From Branchiostoma floridae (lineage: Eukaryota > Chordata > Leptocardii > Amphioxiformes > Branchiostomatidae), in contig NW_023365716.1 of the NCBI RefSeq assembly GCF_000003815.2, forward strand, positions 512,483 through 576,482: a stretch of 64,000 nt of DNA, given 5' to 3'. Position numbers and translations under genes: made by a program. Position 1 is the stretch's first letter, and each line of letters begins with the position of its first letter. Shown here one piece after another: positions 23,001 through 34,099 of the stretch. The notes beneath the pieces were generated by a model. It was given only the letters and a program-made list of their open reading frames with translations, did no database searches and had not been told where the DNA came from.

Positions 23001-26000
23001 TTTGTAGTCACATACATACTGTTAAACTTGAAACCAGTAGGATTAAATTAATGCTTCCAAATGATTATTTATATTTTATAGATTATACTAGTACTATATA
23101 CATATTTAAATATATTTATTCATGTATTCGTTCAAATCATGGCTGGCATCACACAGCCAAGGCTGTCGATCTAGTTGTGACTATTATTATCAAGGGCTAA
23201 CCTTTAACAATTTGAACACTGTTCAGTAACTGACAGTTGTTTGGTCACTGATTTGATGACTATTATATTTAAGGTATGGATTTAAGTCACGGTGTGTATG
23301 TATTAAATTCAGGGATGGCTGGATCTGATTGTGTCATTATTTCCCTTTTTATATGCGTCCAGTACAGCTGCAGTAGATACCTCCTTCAGACATGCAGCAC
23401 AAGTTGTGAGGGTGGATAGCCAGAAGTAAAGCAAGCATCAGCCAGAAGTTTAGCTGCTGAGTACTTCAATGCTGCTACACACTCCATAGGTAAGCCTCAA
23501 AACTACAGTCCTGCATGACCAATATCATCATTGGCACACTTCAATGTTTCCCGAGGCAGGCCGTTATCATGATTCTGCTTAGTCTGGTTTTAGTTAGTTG
23601 TTGTGATGGGACGAAGCACAACTACCCCAGTTATGTCAAAATCGTGTGACATGTTCCTTGATTGCTGTGTATATATTTTTTATTTGTGTCATACCTGATA
23701 ACATTTGATAGGGGTGTTCCAGACCGGATGATGATTTTCCGTATCACACAGGCTTTTTATTTGTATTAGACAGGTTTCCATCAATTGAATAGAACATACT
23801 CAACTCAAGCGAATGGAGTTCTTTTGTTCGAATTTTTCTCGAATTGATGTTATTTAAAGAATAGAGTTGTTGGCACCGTGCAGGTTGAAACAATGCAGCG
23901 AGTTTTATCCTTTTTATGAGTAGTTTAGCAATTAAATTGGGAGTTTTCCGACCTGGATATGATATACATGTATAGAATACAACACGGAGTATTCTGTATC
24001 ACCTAAGGTACCAGGATCACCCGAAGGCCGGAGGGTGATCCGACCCGTAGGAGGGGTGGGACCGAGGATGATGTGAAATACACCATGTTTTATTTTATTT
24101 GTAACATACCTACCTGAGAAAACACAAGTTTCGATGCAAAACGCGCCAGAAGTTTAAAAAAATTTGGTGTCCTCGAACAAAAACAGTTACAGCAGCAATA
24201 ATAACGTCTGAATCAGGTATTCGAATTTTAGACCACGCCGCCCTCGGTGTGGGTAGAGTACGTTTGAAGTGTTCGATGGAAGCCTGTGTGATACAGCTTT
24301 TCATTGCCCGGTCCAGAACACCCGTATCGACCAATATCGTGGCCCAGGTATGACGACATGAAATTTACATGAAAAATACAACACAATGTATTTGGCATTA
24401 CTCTCAGTCCCAGCCCTCCCACGGGTCGGATCGCTTGACCCAGTCAGGCTGGTACACCATGTTGTTGTATTCTATATTTATCAATTTTCAGTACACATGG
24501 GGACTACCCTTCAGTTGCAAATTTAAATAGGCTAGATTTCCACACATAGATTTATATTCTGTGATACTTTTGTTTTATCATGTAGGAACTGACTCACCAC
24601 ACAAAGGACTCCAAACTCATGCCAAGAAGTTCAGCATTCAGACACAGAAGAAGGCAGCCTGTGCTTGTTTGGACCCTACAAGGAGTGCTTCGCAGCAGTG
24701 GACTTGAATATAGATGACAAGAGGATGTCTGTACGCAGTTCCACAGAATGTACTAGTAACTCAGGTGTTCACAGTTTGGCTGGACTTTAAAAGTTTACTC
24801 ATCCGTATTTCAATATCTTTATTGACAACAACTTTGTTCTTTTATGTGATTGCTGTTAACCTAAGGGCCACTAAAATCTTCATAGCTTTGAAGACTTCCA
24901 GTATGAAGCAAATTGTGTTTCACTGTTGTGTGATTGTATGAACCGTGTGATTATGATACATTTTACATAATTGTCAGAATTACATTGTACCTACACAGGT
25001 CCCATACAATATGCTTGTACCTGCATATACAGGTGGTATTTTGAGCCCTGACATGCATCTGACCCTCACCCTTCTCCAAAGGAAATGGATTTCTTAGCCA
25101 GATCACTGGGTTGTTTTTAATCTGTTATGAACTTATTAATTCCCCAATCTATGAAGTTTCGAAAATGATGAATTGTTGCTTGAATAAACATGTAGCATCA
25201 CATGATGCTAATACTAGTAATAGGATCATGTTGGCAAAGTGTAAAACAATACAGGCCCCATTAAATGTTACATAAGTCTTTCATAGGTCATTAATGCACT
25301 GCATTTCAGTGTCATGTTACTGTTTCCTTTCATTCATCTTGATCATAGTTGCACATTTTGCTTTTTACATTTGTTAACAGTGACAGCATAGTTTGGATGT
25401 TGCACACAATATATGATACAACTGTTACAGTACACAGTAAGTACATTGCAAATTCTTAACTGAGTGCTTATTGTAGTCTCCAACTTCCAAGCAGACATGT
25501 CAGTTTGTCCAAGTAGGGACAAATAAGTTTCCATGGGATTTCTGTCCTTTGTAGTCTATTCAGTTATCTGCCTGCCAGTTGGTTCACTCCTATTACTCAA
25601 GTCCCCTATTAGTATTTGACCAAGCCAGAGTCTGGTAGAGACTGGGCTAATTGCAGATGAAATGTGATGGGCAAATAGTGTATGGCAAAAATATTGTATA
25701 TAATTTCTAAAGCCTGTTTGTCAGTGCACAATGACGGAGACTGATGATAGGCTTAGATAGTGTGTGATGATAAAATACTTTCTTAAATATCATCCATGAT
25801 AAAAGCTGCTTGTAACTGATTAGCTTGTACACAGGACAGTTGACCAATGTTCAATCATGCTATTAACATTAGCTATATAGCTTATAAGAAAAGGCCACAA
25901 TTGTATATCTGTTATTTATCTGTTTACCCTTTAGAAATCCTAACTGTCATTGTTGATATGTTTATCCAATAAATGATGCTGAGTTTGGCCACAAATCGTG

Positions 26001-29000
26001 TTATGATTCAAAATCATGGGTAATTCTGGGGAGTAATCGGTTAACTACCGGCTAAATGTGGGTAAAGGGGGGCATATGATATTATTCCGGTAAAGGTTGT
26101 ATAAATCCAAGGTAAATACAGCTAAATGTGGGTAAAGGGGGATAAATATAGCATTGAATATTCTGGTAAAGGTATGTATAAATCCAAGGTAAATATAGGT
26201 AAATACAGCTATATGAGAAATACTCCGCATGGTAAATGTCGGTAAATGCGCAAAATATATGAGAAATACCTCGTACGGTAAATCTCGGTAAACGCATATT
26301 TACACGAACCTGGTAAATGTGGGTAAATCAGGCAAACATTACCCGCTATACCATGCGGGTAAATGCCTGGTATATTTGCACCTTTACCGGCGGGTAAATG
26401 TCGATAAATCCCTGGTAAATCTAAACTTTACCCGGCTATACATCGCATTTACCAATGGGGTAAATTCGACTTTTCATGCAGTGTACCTTCAGCATGTCGT
26501 TCCTAAACGTCCCCAGCACCTCTCGTAGCCGCCGTATCTCAGGAGACCCCGCTTGCAGGCAGTTGATGAGGAACACCTCCTGTGACACAATCAGTGACTC
26601 CTGGAACAGTTTCCTGTAGTGTTCCACCAGAGCTTTAGCCCGGCGCCAGCCTACAGGTAGAAATCGTATTGATATTGCACAGATACTATTAAGATTACGC
26701 GTGGGTCTATTACGTACTTAATTTGACCAATTGCAAGGAAGCAAAAGAATCAAGCACTATAAATTATATCAAATAGGCCCACTCTGAATTCACCTCACCT
26801 GCTTCCTGGTCCTGTAGCTTGTCCGCATGACTGGCGATCAGGACAATCCGGGGTTTGTTGGTGGGGTCTGCGTTACTGCAGTGGATGAAGCTAAGCCAAC
26901 CGTTGATCTGGAAGGCAAGAATTAGAAATATATTTCACGTTCTGTATTTCCCTAATGATTACATGTGCGAAGACAATTGTTGATATACGAATCATTTGCT
27001 GATAAACCCTACTCGTGACGACGGAAATTGAATAGTTAAAGGTGTGTCTATCAGTTCTAGTATTGGAAACCAAACCCTGCAAAGGCTTTAATTGTCGTCT
27101 ACTACATCTTTAATTCTTATATATTGACTATTTGACAATAAAATGAGACTACTTGTTTACTCAGTTTCGATATAGATTGCGATTTTGCAAGAAAACATTT
27201 CTTGCCTGCCGTTTCTGTTCCTCCTCCCCATCTGTGATTTTGTAGACGACAGGGAAGATGGCGTTAGTGGTGCGGAGCAGCATGGCGTGTGTGACGTAAA
27301 ACTGCGCCTGTCCTGCGAAGTCATGCAGACTGAGTCTCCCGATTCCCCGCACGGTTTCACTGGACACATGCACCCCCGGGGTGGGGTTAAAGACGTCTTG
27401 TCGTCTGAACTTTCTCATGAAGTTCCAGAGAGCACCCACGATAAAGCCTGTCTGGAAATGTTTGGAGTTTCTGATTTGCAATGACTTTAGAATCTGAATC
27501 ATTGAGCGCTCTTGAATTCCCTGCACTGTATGAATGTGGGATATATCGATAGAAGTTTGTCAAAATAGTTTATCATATATACTTTTTTAATTGGTTGAAT
27601 TTATTGTATGTGGATTTTTACCTTTTTCAGAATCACTCGCAAAGATGTTTTGCCGACCTGCCCGTCTCCACAGAGAAACAGTTTGACTGTCGTCCCCTCC
27701 TCAGACCCCACGGAGGAGACCAGCTCACTGTACTCCGCCTGCTTCCGTGTTTCTGTCTGGAGGTTGAAGGGTGAGTGAACGGTTAACTTTTTTGCAGGTG
27801 ATCAGTTGCCATTTAAATGATTTGATGTTACACTTACTTGACGGATAGATAGACAAAGCTGCCTTGAAAACGTTTGCTCTGTTGCGAAATGAACAATACT
27901 ATCACGATAAATTCTATCTGATCTGTACGTGCGTGTGGTTTGCTATGTGACTGTGTGGCCATTAGAAAGAGATGTTGTCGCAGTGCAAACTTATGAAATC
28001 CTGCTTAGACGCTAAAGGAGATGTCGTCTCATCTGTAGTTTACATGAATAGCTGCATAGCTTACCTCCAGCAATAACTGTGTATCTCTGCCCAGTCCTGC
28101 AGCAACGTCAACCGGGCGCTTGTTGTTCTGAAATCAGATAACTGGAAACTTTCAGGCGTGTGAAGCCAATCTGCACATTGAATAATCTTGTAAGAAAACG
28201 TGAGGGTAGTCAAGTGAATGAAGACATATTTGTAACATTTCTATCCCATCCCTTACCCGGCTGGGATGGCATCTGCGCTGCATGTAATGAGGCGAAGCCA
28301 TGATGGCAAACTTGCTCTGATTAAGGCGAGCTGCTAATGCAAAAAGAGTTTATCCAGCTTATTAGCATTTAACACATTACGATCTTACCTCGTTAGCCAC
28401 ATTAAGATCAACTCTGTTCTTGATGAGCAGCTCCACAACCTTGTCACGACCTACTCTACACGCTATATGCAGACCTGTGTATCCATTCTGTAACACAACA
28501 GTTAAAGCAATGCTTAAATCAAAGGTCTGGTCATAAGCAGATACCTTGTAATATCAGACTTTTTGGACCAACGACAAACCCTCATTTTATAGTTCATAGA
28601 ACCAGAATGCCATAGCCCTGATGGGTATACAATGATTGATTACGAAACCACAATTTGAATACGACATACAGTCATAGCGATATATGCTTGTTTGTTAAGA
28701 ATTTTAATGACCTCCCATACACGCTTCATGCAGAATTGTGTCTTCTAATTAATCTGCAGTTTTTTATAGGCCGTTAGTTTATGATCTTACCTTGTTAGTC
28801 ACATTGAGATCAGCTCCGTTCGTGCTGAGCAGCTCCACAACCTTGTCATGACCTTTTAAACACGCTACATGCAGACCTGTGTCTCCGGTCTGTAACACGA
28901 TCGAAGGTTAAAGCAATGAACACAACAAATGTCTGATCATGAGCGGGTACCTTGTAATATCACGTGGTTAGACTATGTGGACCAACCACAGACCGTCATA

Positions 29001-32000
29001 CTTATACAGCCAGAACGTTATCGCCCTGATGGGTTGATAATGATTGACCACAATTTCTATTGTTACACAGGAATAACGTTATGCGCATTGCTGTGAAGAA
29101 TGGTCATGACCACCTCTACACGCTTCTTATAAAATTGTGTCTTCGTTTTGTAATACAGCAGTTAAGGCATTGTCAACAAGAAATGTCTGATCATGAGTGG
29201 ATACCTTGTAATATCACATGATCAGGTTGTGTGGATCGATTACAAACCACAATGTCTGTCGGTTATACAATCATAACGCCATAAACATGGTTAATGAAGA
29301 CGGAGGCCGTGTATCAATCAATAATGGGTCAATAATGCAGAATTGATTCAATGAAGGCGAAGATTCGGTTATTATCATAACATATCAGGATTCGGCTCTT
29401 ATCATAACATAACAGGAGGGTCTGCTTTATTAAAATGCACGTTTAAATCATTTGCAACATGGAAATATTCTTAAGATGAAGTTTCTATATTTATCTAAAG
29501 ACGTGCCTTGCCTCAGCTCACTTTTTGTTACTTCTTGAATTAGCTATATAAACAATAACGTCAATGACCCGTTTTTGACTTGACGTTTGCAGTGACCTAA
29601 CACCTGCTTAGTGATCTATAACCACCAGGGAGCGAAGGCGTTTTGTCACCGTAACCGCTTCAGGCGGGTCATTAACCTTTAATTAATTTAATTAATCTGC
29701 AGTTTTGTTATAGGCCTTTAGTTTACGTTCTTACCGTTCTTCTCACATTGACATCAGCTCCGTTCTTGATGAGCATCTCAACAACCTGGTCATGACCTCC
29801 TTCACACGCGTAATGCAGACCTGTCCTTCCATTCTGTAACGTAACAGTTAAAGCAGTGGTGAAATCAAAGGTCTGGTCATAAGCGGATACCTTGTAATAT
29901 CAGACTTTTTAAACCAACCACAAACCTTCATTTTATAGTTCATACAGCCGGAATGTCATAACCCTGATGGGCATACAATGATTGGTTACGAAACCACAAT
30001 TTGAATAAGTTATACAGTCATAACGTTATATGCTTGGTTGTTAAGAATTGTAATGACCTCCCCTACACGCTTCATGCAGTATTATGTCTTCGCTTTGTAA
30101 CACAACAGTACTAGTTTAAGCATTGTCAACAAGAAATGACTGATCATGAGCGGCCGCGGATACCTTGTAATATCACATGGACAGGTTGTGAAGATCGATC
30201 ACAAACCACAATGTCTATCGGTTATACAGTCATAACGCCATAACCATGGTTAATGAAGACGGAGGCCATGTATCGACAATGGGTCAATAGTGCAAACTTG
30301 AATCAATGCAGCTGAAGGATTCGGTTATTATTATAACATAACAGGAATGTCTACTGTATCAAAATTAACGTTTAAATCATTTACAATGAAATGAAAATAT
30401 TCTTAAGGTGAAGTTTCTATCCTTATCTAAAGACGTTCCTTGCCTCAGCTCACTTTTCGTGTCTTCTTGAATTAGCTATATAAACAATAACGTCAATGAC
30501 CCGTTCTTGACATGACGTTTGCAGTGACCTAACACCTGTTCAGTGATCTATAACCACCCAGGGAGCGAAGGCGTTTTGACACCGTAACCGCTTCAGGCGG
30601 GCCATTAACCTTTAATTAATTTAATTAATCTGCAGTGATGTTATAGGCCGTTAGTTTACATTCTTACCACATTAGTCACATTGAGATCAGCACCGTTCAT
30701 GGTGAGCAGCTCAACAACCTTGTCATGACCTCCTGCACACGCGTAATGCAGACCTGTGTGTCCATTCTGTAACACAACAGTTAAAGCAATGCTTAAATCA
30801 AAGGTATGGTCATAAGCGGATACCTTGTAATATCAAGACTTTTTGGACCAACCACAAACCCTCATTTTTATAGTTCATACAGCCAGAATGTCATAACCCT
30901 GATGGATATACAATGATTGATTACGAAACCACAATTAGAATAAGTTACAGTCATTACGTTATATGATTGGTTGTTAAAACCTCCCCTATACGCTTCATGC
31001 AGGTTTGTGTCTTCGATTTGTAACACAACAGTTAAAGCATTGTCAACAAGAAATTTCTGCTCATGAGCGGATACCTTGTAATATCAGATAATCAAGTTGT
31101 GCGGATCAATCACAAACCACAATGTCTATCGCTTATACAGTCATGAAACCATGAGCATGGTTAATGAAGACGGAGGCCATATATCAATAATGGGTCAATA
31201 ATGCAGACTTGAAGCAATGAAGGCGAAGGTTTCTGTTATTTTTATAACATAACAGGACTCGGTTATGATCGTAACATAACAGGAAGGTCTACTTTATTAA
31301 AATGCGCGTTTAAATAATTTACAATAAAATGAAAATATTCTTATGATGAAGTTTCTATCTTTATCTAAAGACGTGCCTTGCCTCAGCTCACTTCATTGTG
31401 TCTTCTTGAATTAGCCATATAAACAATACCGTCAATGACCCGGTTTGACTTGACGTTTGCAGTGACCTAACACCTGCTCAGTGATCTATAACCACCCAAG
31501 GAGCGAAGGCGTTCTGACACTGTAACAGCTTCAGGTGGGTCATCAACCTTTTATTAATTCAATTAATCTGCAGTTTTGTTATAGGCCGTTAGTTTACATT
31601 CTTACGTTGTTAGTCACATTAAGATCAGCTCCGTTCTTGATGAGCAGCTCCACAATCTTGTCATGACCTCTCCAAATCGCTTCATGCAGACCTGTGTTTC
31701 CGTCCTATAACACAAGAGTTAAAGCAATGCCGAAATCAAAGGTCTGGTCATAAGCGGATACATTGTAATATCAGACTTTTTGGACCAACCACAAACCCTC
31801 TTTTTTATAGTTCATACAGCCAGAATGTCATAACCCTGATGGGTATACAATGATTGATTACGAAACCACAATTAGAATAAGTTATACAGTCATATCGTTA
31901 TAATTGTAATGACCTCCTCCACACGCTTCATGCAGAATTGTGTCTTCGCTTTGTAAAACATCAGTTAAAGCATTGTCAACAAGAAATGTCTGATCATGAG

Positions 32001-33305
32001 CGGATACCTTGTAATATCACATGGTCAGGTTGTGTTGATCGATCACAAACCACAATGTCTGTCGGTTATACAGTCATAACGCCATAAGCATGGTTAATGA
32101 AGACGGAGGCCGTGTATCAATCAATAATAGGTCAATAATGCAGACTTGAATCATTGAAGGCGAAGAATTCGGTTATTATCATAACATAACAAGAGGTCTA
32201 CTTTATTAAAATGCGCGTTTAAATAATTTGCAATGAAATGAAAATATTCTCAAAGATGAAGTTTCTATCTTTATCCAAAGACGTGCCTTGCCTCAGCTCA
32301 TTTGATTTTGTCTTCTTGAATCAGCTATATAAACAATAACGTCAATGACTTTTTGACTCGGCGTTTGCAGTGACTTCACACCTGCTCAGTGATTTATAAC
32401 CACCCAGGGACCGAAGGCGATTTGACACCGTAACCGATTCAGGAGGGTCATAAACATTTCATTAATTTAATTAATCTGCAGTTTTGTTAGTTTACGTTCT
32501 TACCTTGTTAGGCACATTGGGATCAACTCCGTTCTTGATGAGCAGCTCCACAACCTTGTCATGACCTCTCCAACACGCGTAATGCAGACCTGTGTCTCCG
32601 TCCTGTAACACAGCAGTTGAAGCAATGCTCAAATCAAAGGTCTGATTATAAGCGGATATCTTGTAATATCAACATGTCAAATTCAAACCAATATCGTTTA
32701 TAATGTCTAACCTTCATAATCGTACTGACTGCGGTTGTGGAAGAAAATCCCAATAGTAAAGCTATTCACGGAAGGAAATTCATTATAGCTACACTCTAAA
32801 TTAAAAAAGGCTATACGTTACTAATATCTAAAGCAACACTTCAGATGAGCCCTGACTTCAGGCCGGTACAGACATTTCACGATAAGTTTTGTGAGCTGTT
32901 TACGATGCAGAGCAGGACACTTTAAGTAATTCCTATTACTTACCCTCCTATCTCCGCCCAAAACACTTGACATTTAAAGCCTTTTAGTAAAATCTTATCT
33001 GAGGAATGCTTTTAACACCTGGATCACTGCATAAGTCGGATTTTTCTGACTCTGCATTAGTGGATCTAGTGGAGTTCCTTTCTTAACCTAGAGGTCTCGG
33101 GGTTGCTGTGTGAAATGATAAGATTCTCCAAGAAGCGTACGTGATGCGATATGGTACTTAGAATCAATCTCGAGCGAGCCTCTCCTCGTCTCTCGGTGGT
33201 ACTCACATAATCCTTTGTATTGACGTCCAGTCCTTCCTCCAGCCCCCGCCGGACTTTCTCTACATCCCCTTTGGCGGCAGCACAGAGGAAGTCAGAATCA
33301 TCCAT
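16806..33305 (-). CDS. Gene B: ankyrin-Roc-COR-Death (ROCO) protein
   Basis: Seventeen exons join in frame to 903 codons including the stop. In order: 33207-33305, 32504-32602, 31606-31704, 30668-30766, 29735-29833, 28791-28889, 28389-28487, 28065-28127, 27622-27756, 27206-27451, 26799-26907, 26487-26650, 19082-19270, 17727-18522, 17354-17416, 16806-17056 (the first seven are cap plus six ankyrin repeats). Layout of the 902-residue product: cap 1-33, ankyrin 34-231, Roc about 253-470 with GDGQVGKTS (282-290), DFAGQ (341-345) and SHADK (405-409, G4 position), COR about 471-798, Death domain about 820-902. Family knowledge: ROCO proteins are GTP-regulated dimers, and Death domains recruit apoptotic or NF-kB adaptors. 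DAPK1 shares ankyrin-Roc-COR-Death but has a kinase, absent here. Odd points: a GC donor at 27205, a CACTA transposon at one donor, and a possible C-terminal protease exon. An immune or death role is inferred. Confidence 0.85.
17354..17416 (-). CDS. Gene B small linker exon
   Basis: A 63-bp, phase 1-1 exon with good borders (TGCAG acceptor, GTAGGA donor). It codes a polar linker, ESQRRYDEARPSGGLRTSEH then T. Its phase fits both neighbours, and it contains no stop in the required frame, although the other frames do. Confidence 0.7.
17727..18522 (-). CDS. Gene B COR-domain exon 2
   Basis: A 796-bp exon (enters phase 0, leaves phase 1) coding IIYLSRKADSLVVLDPQWLF then TSVFGALLAPDNFPIDKIAR and on to LLLHLRKVK. 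The VVLDPQWLF core, a winged-helix-like HTY-GRIFILPSLL stretch and the following beta-rich segment match the C-terminal half of COR domains. The donor is AAAG|GTGAGT. Confidence 0.85.
19082..19270 (-). CDS. Gene B COR-domain exon 1
   Basis: A 189-bp, phase 0-0 exon coding QRPQVPKVCVEMLTLIESRR then RERKIFPVMEWQDFLTAVRQ. The PVMEWQDF core is the typical start of a COR dimerisation domain. The CACAG acceptor and the GTATGT donor are canonical. Confidence 0.85.
19864..20098. repeat. 53-bp tandem repeat
   Basis: About four copies of a 53-bp unit containing GTATAAGGCCTTATATAGGG and GTTAGGGATGGACCCT. GGCCTTATA repeats regularly (for example from 19971 and 20024). It lies inside the CACTA-like element, beside its subterminal repeats. 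Confidence 0.75.
20099..21950. repeat. 59-bp minisatellite, about 31 copies
   Basis: The unit period is 59 bp (for example 20881 to 20940), with phrases GCCCTGAGATAAGAGTTATC and CAGGGCGAGGGTACCCACAG. Most copies are near-identical. Variant units (CAGGATGAGGGCACCCAAAG) cluster near 20450-20530, 21200-21310 and 21890. Each unit can fold: CCCTGAGATAA pairs with TTATCCCAGGG across a 3-nt loop. Apparent peptides here are repeat translations, not genes. Confidence 0.9.
21950..26030. other. Interior of the CACTA-like element, no recognised gene
   Basis: AT-rich sequence with only short open frames. Around 23960-24478 an inverted pair ATAGAATACAACA ... TGTTGTATTCTAT encloses GGATCACCC and GGTCGGATCGC blocks and may be a nested MITE. 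Possible spliced pieces at about 23370-23490 and 24585-24710 are not convincing as coding. Confidence 0.4.
26487..26650 (-). CDS. Gene B Roc exon 4 (C-terminal Roc)
   Basis: A 164-bp exon (phase 1 to 0) coding GWRRAKALVEHYRKLFQESL then IVSQEVFLINCLQAGSPEIR and ending FRNDMLK. It follows the G4 exon as in other Roc domains (VFLINC in the G5 region). Its donor GTA is the target-site duplication of the CACTA element that follows directly. Confidence 0.85.
26799..26907 (-). CDS. Gene B Roc exon 3 (G4-like SHADK)
   Basis: A 109-bp exon (phase 0 to 1) coding INGWLSFIHCSNADPTNKPR then IVLIASHADKLQDQEA. IVLIASHADK sits where small GTPases carry NKxD; ROCO proteins often vary this motif. The acceptor CCAG and the donor GTGAGG are canonical. 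Confidence 0.85.
27206..27451 (-). CDS. Gene B Roc exon 2 (G3 DFAGQ), GC donor
   Basis: A 246-bp, phase 0-0 exon coding 82 residues with LSLHDFAGQAQFYVTHAMLL. It is equivalent to 229-474 of gene A. The donor here is CAG|GCAAGA instead of CAG|GTAGGA. A GC donor with CAG upstream fits the minor GC-AG intron class. Reading through would add a short tail and then a stop. Confidence 0.85.
27622..27756 (-). CDS. Gene B Roc exon 1 (P-loop)
   Basis: A 135-bp, phase 0-0 exon with the P-loop LFLCGDGQVGKTSLRVILKK. It is near-identical to the gene A exon 649-783. The G1 residues are intact. Confidence 0.9.
28065..28127 (-). CDS. Gene B linker exon
   Basis: A 63-bp, phase 0-0 exon coding NNKRPVDVAAGLGRDTQLLL then E. 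It is the counterpart of 1090-1152 in gene A. The sequence resembles a degenerate last ankyrin helix pair. Confidence 0.8.
28389..28487 (-). CDS. Gene B ankyrin exon 6 (last)
   Basis: A 99-bp, phase 0-0 exon coding NGYTGLHIACRVGRDKVVEL then LIKNRVDLNVANE. It has AG and GTAAG borders. Confidence 0.85.
28791..28889 (-). CDS. Gene B ankyrin exon 5
   Basis: A 99-bp, phase 0-0 exon coding TGDTGLHVACLKGHDKVVEL then LSTNGADLNVTNK. The spacing to the next ankyrin exon is only about 400 bp, so a large part of the unit has been deleted here. Confidence 0.85.
29735..29833 (-). CDS. Gene B ankyrin exon 4
   Basis: A 99-bp, phase 0-0 exon coding NGRTGLHYACEGGHDQVVEM then LIKNGADVNVRRT. The usual NVTN ending is changed to NVRRT. 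Confidence 0.85.
30668..30766 (-). CDS. Gene B ankyrin exon 3
   Basis: A 99-bp, phase 0-0 exon coding NGHTGLHYACAGGHDKVVEL then LTMNGADLNVTNV. Confidence 0.85.
31606..31704 (-). CDS. Gene B ankyrin exon 2
   Basis: A 99-bp, phase 0-0 exon coding DGNTGLHEAIWRGHDKIVEL then LIKNGADLNVTNN. The usual AC of the repeat is AI here. Confidence 0.85.
32504..32602 (-). CDS. Gene B ankyrin exon 1
   Basis: A 99-bp, phase 0-0 exon coding DGDTGLHYACWRGHDKVVEL then LIKNGVDPNVPNK. Confidence 0.85.
33207..33305 (-). CDS. Gene B exon 1 (start codon)
   Basis: A 99-bp exon starting at the ATG (33303-33305) and ending at a GTGAGT donor. It codes MDDSDFLCAAAKGDVEKVRR then GLEEGLDVNTKDY. It is aligned with the gene A start exon in length, phase and sequence, and intron 1 downstream is also homologous between the two genes. 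Confidence 0.85.
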
Positions 33306-34099
33306 ATTCGCCTGTCTATAACCTAGTTCATAAGAAATATAAACGAGACTTAAGAGAATGTTCAGATGATAAACTCTGAATGAATCACCTTGACGATGTA
33401 AACTCATTTTTACACAGAGCTCTGTATATATCACTGCTGTCTATATCACTACTATGTATTCTTTTTTTAGCTGACACATGTTGTCAATATCGCGTAATGT
33501 ACATGAGATCTGTACACAATACCTTCGGTGATATAGTATATAGTATTTTCCTTCGTTGTAAGTGTGTTTTACGGTATAAAAATAAGATGTTTTCGTGAAT
33601 ATGTTGAACTGAACTATATTCCTTGGCTGTTGGTAAGTAGGCCACACCGATTACGTTGAAGTACTAAATAGTTGTAACGTACCTGTAGCACAGCACGAAA
33701 ACGAATATTTAAGCATACTTTCCGAGATACTTAAATGTAGCCTAAAGGTGGGAAAATATTTCCGCAGAGTTTACGGTATCGTAAAGACCACGGAAACCAT
33801 GGTTTTACATTTCCGTAACCTTTTCGTATTCGTTAAGGCAGATTAAATACATGTAATATCTTTACATAACCTTTAAGCATCGTTATATGTGCCGTATATG
33901 AAACGGGTATTGCTTATGTACAGAAAACATCTACAGGCTTTGAACGGACCATACGTTCACATACAATCAGTTGACCTTCGCCTTTTTTTATTTTCGTGGT
34001 TCCCTAAGGTGGAAATTACCATAGGAGATGATATCTTTTCATTGCCCTTCCGTTACAATTGATCTCATTTACATATTCTTATTAGTATAGGTCTATGGA
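33306..34099. other. Upstream region of gene B
   Basis: AT-rich, with no coding signal. The first 100 bp (5' side of gene B) matches the corresponding stretch upstream of gene A (9660-9760), including GAATGTTCA and AACTCTGAATGAATCACCTT, so the promoter-proximal region was duplicated with the gene. No clear core promoter motif can be named. Confidence 0.4.

Larger units (their letters stand above)
19721..26483. mobile_element. CACTA/EnSpm-like transposon inserted at a gene B splice donor
   Basis: The ends read CACTGCATGAAA at 19721 and, reverse-complemented, CACTGCATGAAAAGTCG at 26483. Both are followed by a related ATTTACC-rich subterminal region and flanked by a 3-bp duplication TAC (19718-19720 and 26484-26486). 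CACTG termini, a 3-bp duplication and arrays of short subterminal repeats (GGTAAAT and TTTACCC in both orientations, 19735-19860 and 26030-26470) fit the CACTA/EnSpm class. The 6763-bp interior holds a minisatellite and AT-rich filler. I could not identify a transposase. It lies wholly in the intron between Roc exon 4 and COR exon 1. Confidence 0.75.
28490..32700 (-). repeat. Tandemly duplicated ankyrin-exon units of gene B
   Basis: Intron blocks of the same kind as in gene A, with exon spacings of about 402, 944, 933, 938 and 898 bp. Dead half ankyrin exons recur near 28707-28745, 29107-29165, 30050-30110, 30970-31025 and 31903-31960. Confidence 0.8.
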
